DNA of 5,793 bases, from assembly GCA_028708195.1 (NCBI GenBank), contig JAQVZK010000160.1, positions 1-5,793 on the forward strand, written 5' to 3'. Every line of letters starts with the position of its first letter. The first letter of the stretch is position 1. Positions 1 through 5,404 of the stretch are shown here, one piece after another. A program made the position numbers and the translations under genes. Under the pieces are notes generated by a model. The model was given only the letters and a program-made list of their open reading frames with translations. It was not told where the DNA came from and ran no database searches. Source of the DNA: Desulfovibrio sp. (GTDB lineage: Bacteria; Desulfobacterota; Desulfovibrionia; Desulfovibrionales; Desulfovibrionaceae).

Positions 1-883
1 CGGGCAGGGCCTGCCCGCTGAACGAAAAACCAATGAACAGCCCCCAGCGGTCAATGCAGCGGGGTATGTAACCAATCAGCGCCCACAGCGCGCACCAGCG
101 GATGGCTTTGTCAAGGTCTGCCGTGGGGGGAAAGCTGTTCGCTTTTGCGGCGGCAGAACCTGCGCGCCCCGTGTGAAAGACGGTCAGCGACAGCAGCGCC
201 AGCGCGCCCGCCGGGGCAAAACAGGTAAAGTAGTTGTGCATGGCTGTGCCCAGTACGGCAGTGACCATGCGCCCCCATTCCATACCCTGCGGCGGTCCGG
301 AAAAGGACCAGTTGGGCAGGGCGTGCGCCGCAAAAAAACAAACGCCAGCCAGCAGGTACAGGGACATTCTGCCGCGCATGGCTGCGCTGTCCAACTGGTC
401 ATGCGTGCCGGACCCTTCAATGGGGGCAGGGTTACGGCGTCCCCTGCGGGAAGAGTGCCCCTTGCCCTTCTTGTTGGCTGCAAGGTCTTCGTCGTGCAGT
501 CCGGCGGTCAGGGGAGAGTTTTTGTCCATATAGGTCACAATCCACAGGCAGCACAGGCCGCCAATCCAGGCCAGTACCGTGGTGGTGTAGGGCAGCACCG
601 CATCGTCCCACAGGGTGATGCCGTTGAGGCGGCCAGAGCCGCCCAGGCTGATGAGCGTGCCCACGAGGTCGGCGGCTGTCAGCACAGGGCCGAGCAGGCC
701 GAGCCCGAGGGCAAGGCGCGTGAGGCGCTGTGTTCCCATAATGCACAGGCGGGCATTGCCGCGCCTTCCGGCCAGCAGGGTCAGGGCGATGATGATGGGC
801 AGGGCCGCGGCGGCGCTCATGCCGATACTCAGGATGTGAGAGGCCCATTGCCAGTAAAAAAGTTCCAGCGGTATGTTTTGCAT
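1..883 (-). CDS. polytopic membrane protein, unknown family (partial, 3' end off the left edge)
   Basis: The frame is open from an ATG at 883-881 to the left edge, giving 294 visible residues with no stop; an in-frame TGA lies a short way upstream of the ATG. The protein begins MQNIPLELFYWQWASHILSI. Hydrophobic stretches fall at about residues 9-39, 55-80, 97-119, 173-190, 203-237 and 260-288, so at least six membrane segments are likely. A basic, polar loop (about 120-170, with KKGKGHSSRRGRR) separates segments 3 and 4, and by the positive-inside rule this loop is probably cytoplasmic. Histidines lie in or next to predicted segments (H17, H187, H216, H237), which would suit a haem- or quinone-binding protein, but this is inference only. 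I do not recognise the family. A distant likeness to oxidase-type membrane subunits is possible but unproven. The Shine-Dalgarno is weak (AAGACGG region). Gene reality is well supported by length, hydrophobic pattern and the promoter upstream. Confidence 0.8.
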   Translation of the reverse strand, partial: MQNIPLELFYWQWASHILSIGMSAAAALPIIIALTLLAGRRGNARLCIMGTQRLTRLALGLGLLGPVLTAADLVGTLISLGGSGRLNGITLWDDAVLPYTTTVLAWIGGLCCLWIVTYMDKNSPLTAGLHDEDLAANKKGKGHSSRRGRRNPAPIEGSGTHDQLDSAAMRGRMSLYLLAGVCFFAAHALPNWSFSGPPQGMEWGRMVTAVLGTAMHNYFTCFAPAGALALLSLTVFHTGRAGSAAAKANSFPPTADLDKAIRWCALWALIGYIPRCIDRWGLFIGFSFSGQALP

Positions 884-1000
884 GCCGTCTTGTAGCCTGT
901 GAAGCGCGCTGTAGCAATACTTTCACATGCCCTGCCGGCCGGTGAAATGGTGCCCGTACGCTTCAGGATACGCGCTGGGGTGGCCGTGTATGGGGGCAAT

Positions 1001-1030
1001 TTTATAGATGCCAGCTTTCAGGTATGCCAA
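1001..1030 (-). promoter_or_regulatory. sigma70-type promoter for the leftward membrane-protein gene
   Basis: Read on the - strand, TTGGCA (1030-1025) is followed after 18 bases by TATAAA (1006-1001). This is close to the sigma70 consensus. Transcription would begin near 994 and leave a leader of about 110 bases before the ATG at 883. I see no clear riboswitch fold in that leader. The assignment is by pattern only. Confidence 0.5.
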
Positions 1031-1054
1031 TTTTGTCTTGCAGCAAATGCTGAC

Positions 1055-1083
1055 TTGTCCGGCGGGGGGGCATGCCCTATAGT
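1055..1083 (+). promoter_or_regulatory. sigma70-type promoter for mntP
   Basis: TTGTCC (1055-1060) and TATAGT (1078-1083) are separated by exactly 17 bases, a good sigma70 arrangement. The predicted transcription start is near 1090. This lies downstream of the in-frame ATG at 1072, so it argues that mntP starts at 1147 with a leader of about 57 bases. It is back to back with the leftward promoter at 1001-1030, and the two predicted transcripts diverge. Confidence 0.55.
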
Positions 1084-1094
1084 GCCTGGGCACT
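1081..1094. promoter_or_regulatory. inverted repeat over the mntP -10 box and start point (candidate operator)
   Basis: AGTGCC (1081-1086), TG, GGCACT (1089-1094) form a perfect inverted repeat with 6-bp arms. It overlaps the last three bases of the -10 box and covers the predicted start point, a position where a bound repressor would block transcription. The regulator is unknown. I cannot match the site to the MntR or Fur consensus. An RNA hairpin role is unlikely because part of it lies upstream of the predicted start. Confidence 0.35.
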
Positions 1095-1146
1095 GTTAAA
1101 CCATCAACCAACAAAATGCGCGGCCTGTCTGCGCACGAGACCTCGC

Positions 1147-1728
1147 ATGACGTTTTTTGCCGTTTTTCTGCTGGCCGTTGCCCTGTCTATGGACGCCTTT
1201 GCCGTTGCCGTGGCTTCCGGGTGTGCTTTGCAAAAGCCGAAACCACGCCACTATGTGCGCCTTTCAGCCGCCTTTGGCTTTTTTCAGTTCGCCATGCCTG
1301 TTATTGGCTGGTACCTGGGCTTGTCTGTGCGGGAGTATATGGAGGCCTGGGATCACTGGATCGCCTTTGTCCTCCTGGGCTGGATAGGCGGGAAAATGGT
1401 ATTGTCAGGCTTGCGCGTCCTCAAGCAGAGTGAATCCTGTGCCTGCCCCACTGTGGACCCCACGGCCGGAGGCAATCTTTTGGTGCTGAGCGTCGCCACC
1501 AGTATCGACGCCCTGGCGGTGGGCCTTTCACTTGCCCTTTTGGGCACCCCCATCTGGGGTGAGGCTGCCCTCATTGGCATCATCTGCGCGGTCATCACGG
1601 CTGGCGGCGTGTTTTTGGGCAAGACTTTGGCCAATTTTTGCGCGCTCAACGGCTGGGCCGAGCTTGTGGGAGGCTTGACGCTGCTTCTTATTGCCTGCAA
1701 CATCCTGCGAGAGCATCAGGTTTTTTAA
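1147..1728 (+). CDS. mntP: manganese efflux pump MntP
   Basis: This is a 193-residue inner-membrane protein of the MntP (UPF0059) family, close to the roughly 188 residues of the E. coli protein. The family exports Mn2+ and protects against manganese overload. The two-fold repeat is clear: SMDAFAVAVASG near the N-terminus (D16, G25) and ATSIDALAVGLSL in the second half (D121). These match the intramembrane aspartates known to matter in E. coli MntP (D16 and D118). GWIGGKM lies at about residues 78-84, and about six hydrophobic segments are visible. The start at 1147 (MTFFAVFLLAVALSMDAF) puts the first helix at the usual N-terminus. The in-frame ATG at 1072 would add 25 atypical residues and lies upstream of the predicted transcript start. 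The ribosome site is weak (ACGAG). Two cysteines at 98 and 100 sit in the central loop. No terminator follows, so read-through into the osmC-like gene is likely. Confidence 0.93.
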   Translation: MTFFAVFLLAVALSMDAFAVAVASGCALQKPKPRHYVRLSAAFGFFQFAMPVIGWYLGLSVREYMEAWDHWIAFVLLGWIGGKMVLSGLRVLKQSESCACPTVDPTAGGNLLVLSVATSIDALAVGLSLALLGTPIWGEAALIGIICAVITAGGVFLGKTLANFCALNGWAELVGGLTLLLIACNILREHQVF

Positions 1729-1792
1729 CATCAAATCCATCCGTCGCGCTCACAGGCTGGTTCGCTTGTTGGCCTACGCCGCGTGCGGAACG

Positions 1793-1798
1793 AGGAGG
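1793..1798 (+). promoter_or_regulatory. strong ribosome binding site fixing the osmC-like start
   Basis: AGGAGG lies four bases before the ATG at 1803. The reading frame stays open much further upstream, overlapping the end of mntP, so this site is what decides the start. Confidence 0.8.
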
Positions 1799-1802
1799 TC
1801 GT

Positions 1803-2213
1803 ATGGCTACTGTGAGCGCCAGATACCTTGGTGATCTGCGCATGGAATGCGTGCATAACCAGAGTGGCACCAAGATTATTACCGATGCCCCCAGCGACAA
1901 TCAGGGCAAGGGCGAATCCTTTTCGCCCACTGACCTTTGCGCCACGGCTCTTGGCACCTGCGCCATGACCATTATTGCCATATATGGCAATAATCACGGT
2001 GTGGATGTGACGGGCGCTGAAGTGGAAATCACCAAGACCATGAGCGCTGACCCGCGCCGCATCGGCAAGATAGAGGTTGTGTTTAAAATGCCAGCGCGGC
2101 CTTACTCTCAAAAAGAAAAGACCAGCATAGAGCGCTGCGCCTACTCCTGCCCCGTGCATCTGACCCTGCATCCCGACGTCGAACAGGTCTTTACCTTTAT
2201 CTGGCAGGATTAG
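1803..2213 (+). CDS. OsmC/Ohr-superfamily protein, YhfA-like
   Basis: This is a 136-residue cytoplasmic protein of the OsmC/Ohr superfamily, whose members include thiol-dependent organic hydroperoxide reductases; many YhfA-type members have no proven substrate. The signature segment FSPTDLCATALGTCAMT (about residues 40-56) holds the first conserved cysteine, C53. The second, C116, is in CAYSCPVHL. The pair corresponds to the reactive cysteines of OsmC proteins. Three further cysteines (C16, C46, C112) are present. Length and order (N-terminal strands, Cys helix, central strands, second Cys helix) fit a single-domain YhfA-like protein better than Ohr. It begins 74 bases after mntP with a strong AGGAGG and no visible promoter of its own, so co-transcription is likely. 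A link to manganese or peroxide stress is inference from position. The gene carries a perfect 24-bp palindrome at 1971-1994. Confidence 0.88.
   Translation: MATVSARYLGDLRMECVHNQSGTKIITDAPSDNQGKGESFSPTDLCATALGTCAMTIIAIYGNNHGVDVTGAEVEITKTMSADPRRIGKIEVVFKMPARPYSQKEKTSIERCAYSCPVHLTLHPDVEQVFTFIWQD
1971..1994. repeat. perfect 24-bp palindrome inside the osmC-like gene
   Basis: ATTATTGCCATA is followed directly by its exact reverse complement, with no spacer, and the symmetry ends at the flanking C residues. On the coding strand it lies within the codons for IIAIYGNN just after the first catalytic cysteine; because it is palindromic, one frame of the opposite strand reads the same peptide. It could be a DNA-binding site, a cruciform or RNA-hairpin element, or a chance result of codon choice. 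Confidence 0.9.
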
Positions 2214-2231
2214 GGTTTCTTTTTGAAACCC
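2213..2231 (+). other. hairpin abutting the osmC-like stop codon
   Basis: GGGTTTC (2213-2219), five T, GAAACCC (2225-2231) form a 7-bp stem that begins at the last base of the TAG stop. No U-tract follows directly; a TTTTT occurs about 15 bases on. It may stabilise the mRNA 3' end or help termination together with the next hairpin. Confidence 0.5.
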
Positions 2232-2251
2232 CGTCTGCCCAGAGATTTTTA

Positions 2252-2291
2252 GCGCACCGGCGGCGGCTTTTTCGGGCCTCCGCCGGTGCGC
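2252..2291. terminator. GC-rich 12-bp hairpin between the osmC-like gene and the glycosyltransferase (possible terminator)
   Basis: GCGCACCGGCGG (2252-2263) pairs perfectly with CCGCCGGTGCGC (2280-2291). Inside, GGC/GCC can add three pairs after one mismatch. Neither strand has a T-tract after the stem, so it is not a classical intrinsic terminator. It may be a Rho-assisted terminator, an mRNA-stabilising hairpin or a remnant of a repeat. It lies 31 bases before the glycosyltransferase start, and no promoter is evident in that gap. Confidence 0.4.
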
Positions 2292-2322
2292 AGGCTCCCA
2301 CCCTTATGCCACAGGATGTGCC

Positions 2323-3444
2323 ATGTCATCTCCGCCGCTGGTTTCTGTCATCGTCCCTACCCACAACTATGCCCGGTTTCTGCCCGAAGCCGTGCACAGC
2401 GTTTTGCGCCAAAGGGCGGGCAATATTGATGTGGAAGTCATTGTGGTGGACGACGGCTCGACGGACAATACGCAGGACGTTGCCCGTGAAATGAAGCGTG
2501 ATATTGTTTACATCCGGCAAGAAAAGAGCGGGGTGTCAACGGCGCGTAATACCGGCATACAAAAGGCGCGCGGTGATTACGTCGTTTTTCTGGATGCCGA
2601 TGACGTGCTGATGGAGGGCGTTCTGTCCGCCCACCTTGCTATGTTTGCAGAGCATCCCCATCTCGACATGTCACTGTGCCGCTGTTTTGACTACCACGTG
2701 CCTGGCAGCAGTGGGGGCAACCGCCTGTGGCCTCTTGTGCGTGGACATTGGAATATCCATATATGTTGCTATAATATCGCTCCCATACACTGTTTTATGC
2801 TGCGTGAAAAAACAGTGCGGCAGGCAGGCCTGTTCAACACCTCGCTTACAGGATGTGAGGATTACGAATACTGGCTGCGCTGTTTCAGTACAGGGTGCCG
2901 TGCTGGGCTGGCCGCCGAAGGGTTGGCCATCTACCGCAGGCACCAAACAAGCGCATCCGCCAACAGGCAGCATATGCTGCTGCATGAGGTTTCCCTGCGT
3001 AACCATGTGGCAGGCATGCTTGAATCGTCGCGCCTCACAGACCCGCCGGAAAAACTGGCTGGCTGGCTGGCCCTGGCCAGTGGTTGCATCAACCTTGCAA
3101 ACCATCTGACATACAGCAGGGCGCTCGCTCTTAAAATGCAGGATATGTTTGTCCGGGCAGTTCAGGAGTCGGAACGGCTGCAGGGGATTTCAAAAGACGG
3201 AGATGCTGAACTGCGGTGCATACAGCGATATTATTCGGCACGAGTCATCAAGGTTGCCAAGCTTATCCCCGATGATCTGACCGCTGCTGCGACGGAAGCT
3301 GTAAAACTGCTTGTAAACCGTTATCCATATTTTGCGGAGAGCAGTGCGGAGGACCTTGATAACCAGATTTTTGCCCTGTCGCTGCATCTTCGGGTTACAG
3401 GAATTCCAGATATTTTGCAGCAGTTTGACGGCCTCGACAGTTGA
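2323..3444 (+). CDS. family 2 glycosyltransferase (GT-A fold)
   Basis: This is a 373-residue soluble protein. The N-terminal 200 or so residues are a GT2 catalytic domain: VSVIVPTHNYARFLPEAV (about 7-24) is the nucleotide-binding first strand, VVDDGSTDNT (41-50) the first acidic motif, GVSTARNTGI (70-79) the sugar-nucleotide loop, and FLDADD (89-94) the metal-binding DxD. GCEDYEYWLRC (177-187) supplies the acidic ED pair expected of the catalytic base region, followed by YRRHQTSAS. GT2 enzymes transfer a sugar from a UDP- or dTDP-sugar to polysaccharide, lipid or protein acceptors; the donor and acceptor here cannot be read from sequence. Residues about 230-373 are helical-looking and match nothing I know. 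No membrane segment is visible. The protein is fairly cysteine-rich (ten, eight of them between 119 and 192). An AGGA six bases before the ATG supports the start. glmU follows 94 bases later, so a UDP-GlcNAc connection is possible but not shown. Confidence 0.9.
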   Translation: MSSPPLVSVIVPTHNYARFLPEAVHSVLRQRAGNIDVEVIVVDDGSTDNTQDVAREMKRDIVYIRQEKSGVSTARNTGIQKARGDYVVFLDADDVLMEGVLSAHLAMFAEHPHLDMSLCRCFDYHVPGSSGGNRLWPLVRGHWNIHICCYNIAPIHCFMLREKTVRQAGLFNTSLTGCEDYEYWLRCFSTGCRAGLAAEGLAIYRRHQTSASANRQHMLLHEVSLRNHVAGMLESSRLTDPPEKLAGWLALASGCINLANHLTYSRALALKMQDMFVRAVQESERLQGISKDGDAELRCIQRYYSARVIKVAKLIPDDLTAAATEAVKLLVNRYPYFAESSAEDLDNQIFALSLHLRVTGIPDILQQFDGLDS

Positions 3445-3463
3445 GAGGCTTTATGCATTTGCC

Positions 3464-3492
3464 TTGCCGTTTTTTACGCAAGAGGCTATTGC
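3464..3492 (+). promoter_or_regulatory. possible weak promoter for glmU
   Basis: TTGCCG (3464-3469), 17 bases, TATTGC (3487-3492) lie in the 94-base gap between the glycosyltransferase and glmU. The -10 match is modest. AGAGGCT occurs twice here (3444-3450 and 3481-3487). glmU might instead be transcribed from upstream through the glycosyltransferase. Confidence 0.25.
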
Positions 3493-3526
3493 ACTTCGTG
3501 AAGTTGTTCCGTTTTTGCGCGGAGAT

Positions 3527-3532
3527 AAGGAG
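3527..3532 (+). promoter_or_regulatory. ribosome binding site fixing the glmU start
   Basis: AAGGAG lies six bases before the ATG at 3539. The same frame is open back to 3332 inside the glycosyltransferase gene, so this site and the conserved N-terminus together decide the start. Confidence 0.85.
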
Positions 3533-3538
3533 ACAGTA

Positions 3539-4894
3539 ATGCCGAAGAACGCGGCTCTCATTCTGGCGGCGGGCAAGGGCACCCGCATGCATTCCGACAA
3601 GCCCAAAGTTTTGCAGACCATGCTGGGCGAACCTATGCTGGCCTGTGTTATTGAGGCCTTGCGCCCCGTTTTTGCTGAAGATGTGTGGATTGTGACCGGG
3701 CACCGGGCTGATATGGTACAGGCAGCCTTTCCCCATATGCCGCATGTTTTTCAGGAGCAGCAGCTTGGCACCGGGCACGCGCTCATACAGGCTTTGCCCG
3801 CGCTCACCAAGGCTGGCTGCACCCACCTTCTGGTCGTCAATGGTGATGCGCCCCTGCTTTCCGAGTCTCTTGTGCGGCAATTTTTGTCCGAGGCCGTGGG
3901 GGCCGATCTGGCTTTTGCCACCATTGATCTGGACAATCCCGGAGCCTACGGCCGGGTGGTCAGGCAGGGAGATGACGTGCGCGCCATTGTGGAGGCCAAG
4001 GATTATGATCCGGGGCTCTATGGGCCGCCCACCGGCGAAGTTAACGCGGGCATGTACTACTGCGCGCTTGATGTGATGGAAAGCCTGCTTCCCCATATTG
4101 GCAATGCCAACAAGAGCGGTGAATATTATATCACCGACCTCATCGGTTTGGCCGTGGCGGGAAAATACAAGGTTCTTGGCGTACGCTGCGGGCGTGACGA
4201 CGGTCTCATGGGCGTGAACTCCCCGGTGGAACTGGAACGTATGGAAGAAACACTGCGCGCGCGCCGTGTGCGCGACCTGCTGGCTTCTGGCGTCATTATT
4301 CACGCGGCGGACAGCGTGCGGGTGGGGCCTCTGGCTGAGGTGCGCCCCGGCGTGGAGCTCACAGGCCCGTGCGAAATTTATGGGCGCTCGCTCATTCTGC
4401 GCGGTGCTTCGGTGGCCTCGCATTGTGTGCTGCGCGACAGCGTTGTCAGCAGTGGCGCGCAGATTCGCTCTTTCTCGCATCTTGAGGGCGCGCAGGTGGG
4501 CGAAGAGGCCCTGGTGGGGCCGTATGCCAGGCTGCGCCCCGGCGCTGTGCTTGAGGCCCAGTCACATGTGGGCAATTTTGTCGAGCTGAAAAAGGCACGC
4601 CTGGGGCAGGGTGCCAAGGCCAATCACCTGACCTACCTTGGCGACGCCGACATTGGCGCTGGCAGCAATATTGGGGCAGGCACCATAACCTGCAATTATG
4701 ACGGTAAAAACAAGTTTGTCACAAAGATAGGGGAGCGTACGTTCATCGGCAGCAACACCGCGCTGGTGGCCCCGGTGAGTGTGGGCGACGATGCCCTTGT
4801 GGGGGCCGGGTCGGTGATTACGATGGACGTGCCTGCTGGTGAACTTGGTATTGCCAGAGAAAAACAGAAAAACCTGCCGCGCCGGAAGAAATGA
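3539..4894 (+). CDS. glmU: bifunctional UDP-N-acetylglucosamine pyrophosphorylase / glucosamine-1-phosphate N-acetyltransferase GlmU
   Basis: This 451-residue cytoplasmic enzyme matches the usual GlmU length (456 in E. coli). It acetylates glucosamine-1-phosphate with acetyl-CoA, then couples the product to UTP to give UDP-GlcNAc, the precursor of peptidoglycan and lipid A. The N-terminal uridyltransferase domain (about 1-230) shows LAAGKGTRM (9-17), K23, QQLGTGHA (74-81), NGDAPL (101-106, with metal-binding D103), the EVNAGMY segment (167-173) and GVNSP (225-229, N227 as second metal ligand). After a linker helix, a left-handed beta-helix of hexapeptide repeats (about 250-437) carries the acetyltransferase site: YARLRPGA (329-336), KKARLG (351-356), catalytic H363 in NHLTYLGDADIG, and NIGAGTITCNYDG (377-389). 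Residue numbers coincide closely with E. coli. The C-terminus is short and basic (PRRKK). It starts 94 bases after the glycosyltransferase, and a strong terminator lies about 155 bases after the stop. Confidence 0.97.
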   Translation: MPKNAALILAAGKGTRMHSDKPKVLQTMLGEPMLACVIEALRPVFAEDVWIVTGHRADMVQAAFPHMPHVFQEQQLGTGHALIQALPALTKAGCTHLLVVNGDAPLLSESLVRQFLSEAVGADLAFATIDLDNPGAYGRVVRQGDDVRAIVEAKDYDPGLYGPPTGEVNAGMYYCALDVMESLLPHIGNANKSGEYYITDLIGLAVAGKYKVLGVRCGRDDGLMGVNSPVELERMEETLRARRVRDLLASGVIIHAADSVRVGPLAEVRPGVELTGPCEIYGRSLILRGASVASHCVLRDSVVSSGAQIRSFSHLEGAQVGEEALVGPYARLRPGAVLEAQSHVGNFVELKKARLGQGAKANHLTYLGDADIGAGSNIGAGTITCNYDGKNKFVTKIGERTFIGSNTALVAPVSVGDDALVGAGSVITMDVPAGELGIAREKQKNLPRRKK

Positions 4895-4989
4895 CACTCT
4901 GCCTGCAGTGGCAAGCGCTGTAGCGCAGCAGGTGCTCCGGCCCACAAGACAAGGCGCGTTTGATTCGTGTGCTGTGTTTTCGCCTGAAG

Positions 4990-5024
4990 TTTAGGCAGAT
5001 AAGTGTGCTGCAATACTGCCTGAA
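4990..5024 (+). other. 9-bp hairpin in the non-coding stretch after glmU
   Basis: TTTAGGCAG (4990-4998) can pair with CTGCCTGAA (5016-5024), with one G-U pair and a 17-base loop. A second possible imperfect stem lies at 4901-4906 with 4928-4933, just after the glmU stop. Neither has a U-tract. The stretch 4895-5048 otherwise shows no coding potential and no recognised RNA; it is probably the glmU 3' untranslated region. Confidence 0.3.
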
Positions 5025-5048
5025 ATGCCGAAAATCAGCCATTAAGAC

Positions 5049-5100
5049 CATAAAATATAACCGCGCCGCCAGGCACTGAACGGCGCGGTTATATTTTATG
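5049..5100. terminator. strong bidirectional intrinsic terminator after glmU
   Basis: A perfect 20-bp stem has 5' arm CATAAAATATAACCGCGCCG (5049-5068) and its exact complement at 5081-5100, around a 12-base loop. The GC-rich half of the stem is next to the loop. The AT-rich half gives the U-rich 3' flank (TTATATTTTATGTTTT), and by symmetry a U-rich flank on the other strand as well. It separates glmU transcription from the coiled-coil/zapA unit. Confidence 0.88.
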
Positions 5101-5117
5101 TTTTGCCGCTTCCATTC

Positions 5118-5146
5118 TTGCCAAGGCTCTGGTGCGATGCTATCTA
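5118..5146 (+). promoter_or_regulatory. possible promoter for the coiled-coil/zapA unit
   Basis: TTGCCA (5118-5123) is followed after 17 bases by TATCTA (5141-5146), a weak -10. A start about seven bases downstream would fall at the ATG at 5153 and give a leaderless message. A promoter must lie between the terminator ending at 5100 and the gene, or read-through must occur; this is the best match I see. Confidence 0.3.
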
Positions 5147-5152
5147 TTGAGC

Positions 5153-5398
5153 ATGGAACTTCTGGAACAGCTTGAAACACAAGTTGAAGCTTTATTGGCC
5201 AGGCTTGACCGCCTTAAGGCGGAGAACGTGCGCATAAGCGCCGAGTCTGCCGCTATGGGGGCGGAAAAAGCTGCTCTGGAAGCTGAAAACCACAGGCTGC
5301 GTGAGGCTCTCGAGAATGAAGAACAGCTGCGTGCTCAGGCGCTTGCGCGCATTGATGCCGTGCTGCGCAACATTCAGGAGCACGACAGCGTAGAGTAG
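5153..5398 (+). CDS. small coiled-coil protein, ZapB-like, upstream of zapA
   Basis: This 81-residue protein is almost entirely a predicted coiled coil. Leucines and other hydrophobics recur at heptad spacing from about residue 3 to 72 (MELLEQLETQVEALLARLDR, later ALEAENHRLREALENEEQLR). It is rich in Glu, Ala, Leu and Arg and has no membrane segment or cysteine. Its length matches ZapB, a coiled-coil division factor of about 80 residues that works with ZapA at the Z-ring, and it sits six bases before zapA in a likely coupled pair. ZapB-like is therefore the best guess, but coiled coils resemble each other and I would not claim orthology. The start is uncertain. ATG 5153 gives a natural N-terminus but has no clear ribosome site. 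GTG 5132, in the same frame, has AAGG five bases upstream and would add seven residues (VRCYLLS). Confidence 0.8.
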   Translation: MELLEQLETQVEALLARLDRLKAENVRISAESAAMGAEKAALEAENHRLREALENEEQLRAQALARIDAVLRNIQEHDSVE

Positions 5399-5404
5399 GT
5401 TTTT

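Noticed and set aside
173..895. Long open frame of 240 codons on the + strand opposite the membrane-protein gene
   Set aside because: The product is rich in Gln, Arg, Gly and Ala with no hydrophobic core or motif. The - strand frame gives clean membrane helices across the same bases and has a promoter.
899..1099. 66-codon + strand frame starting GTG in the divergent control region
   Set aside because: It has no ribosome site and no recognisable product, and it runs across both predicted promoters.
1072..1146. Upstream in-frame ATG extending mntP by 25 residues
   Set aside because: It lies upstream of the predicted transcript start, and the added residues do not resemble an MntP N-terminus, which should begin at the first helix.
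1085..1146. yybP-ykoY manganese riboswitch expected before mntP
   Set aside because: The leader is too short and I could not find the paired conserved segments of that RNA.
1976..1989. CC(A/T)6GG-like core (CCATATATGG) of the palindrome as a serum-response-type element
   Set aside because: That element is eukaryotic; here the match is a coincidence of the palindrome.
3332..3538. Upstream extension of glmU overlapping the glycosyltransferase gene
   Set aside because: The conserved GlmU N-terminus starts at 3539 with a strong ribosome site, and the upstream residues overlap a well-supported gene.
3395..4480. 361-codon - strand frame opposite glmU
   Set aside because: glmU on the + strand has full motif support. 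The antisense product has no motif and is a typical by-product of GC-biased third positions.
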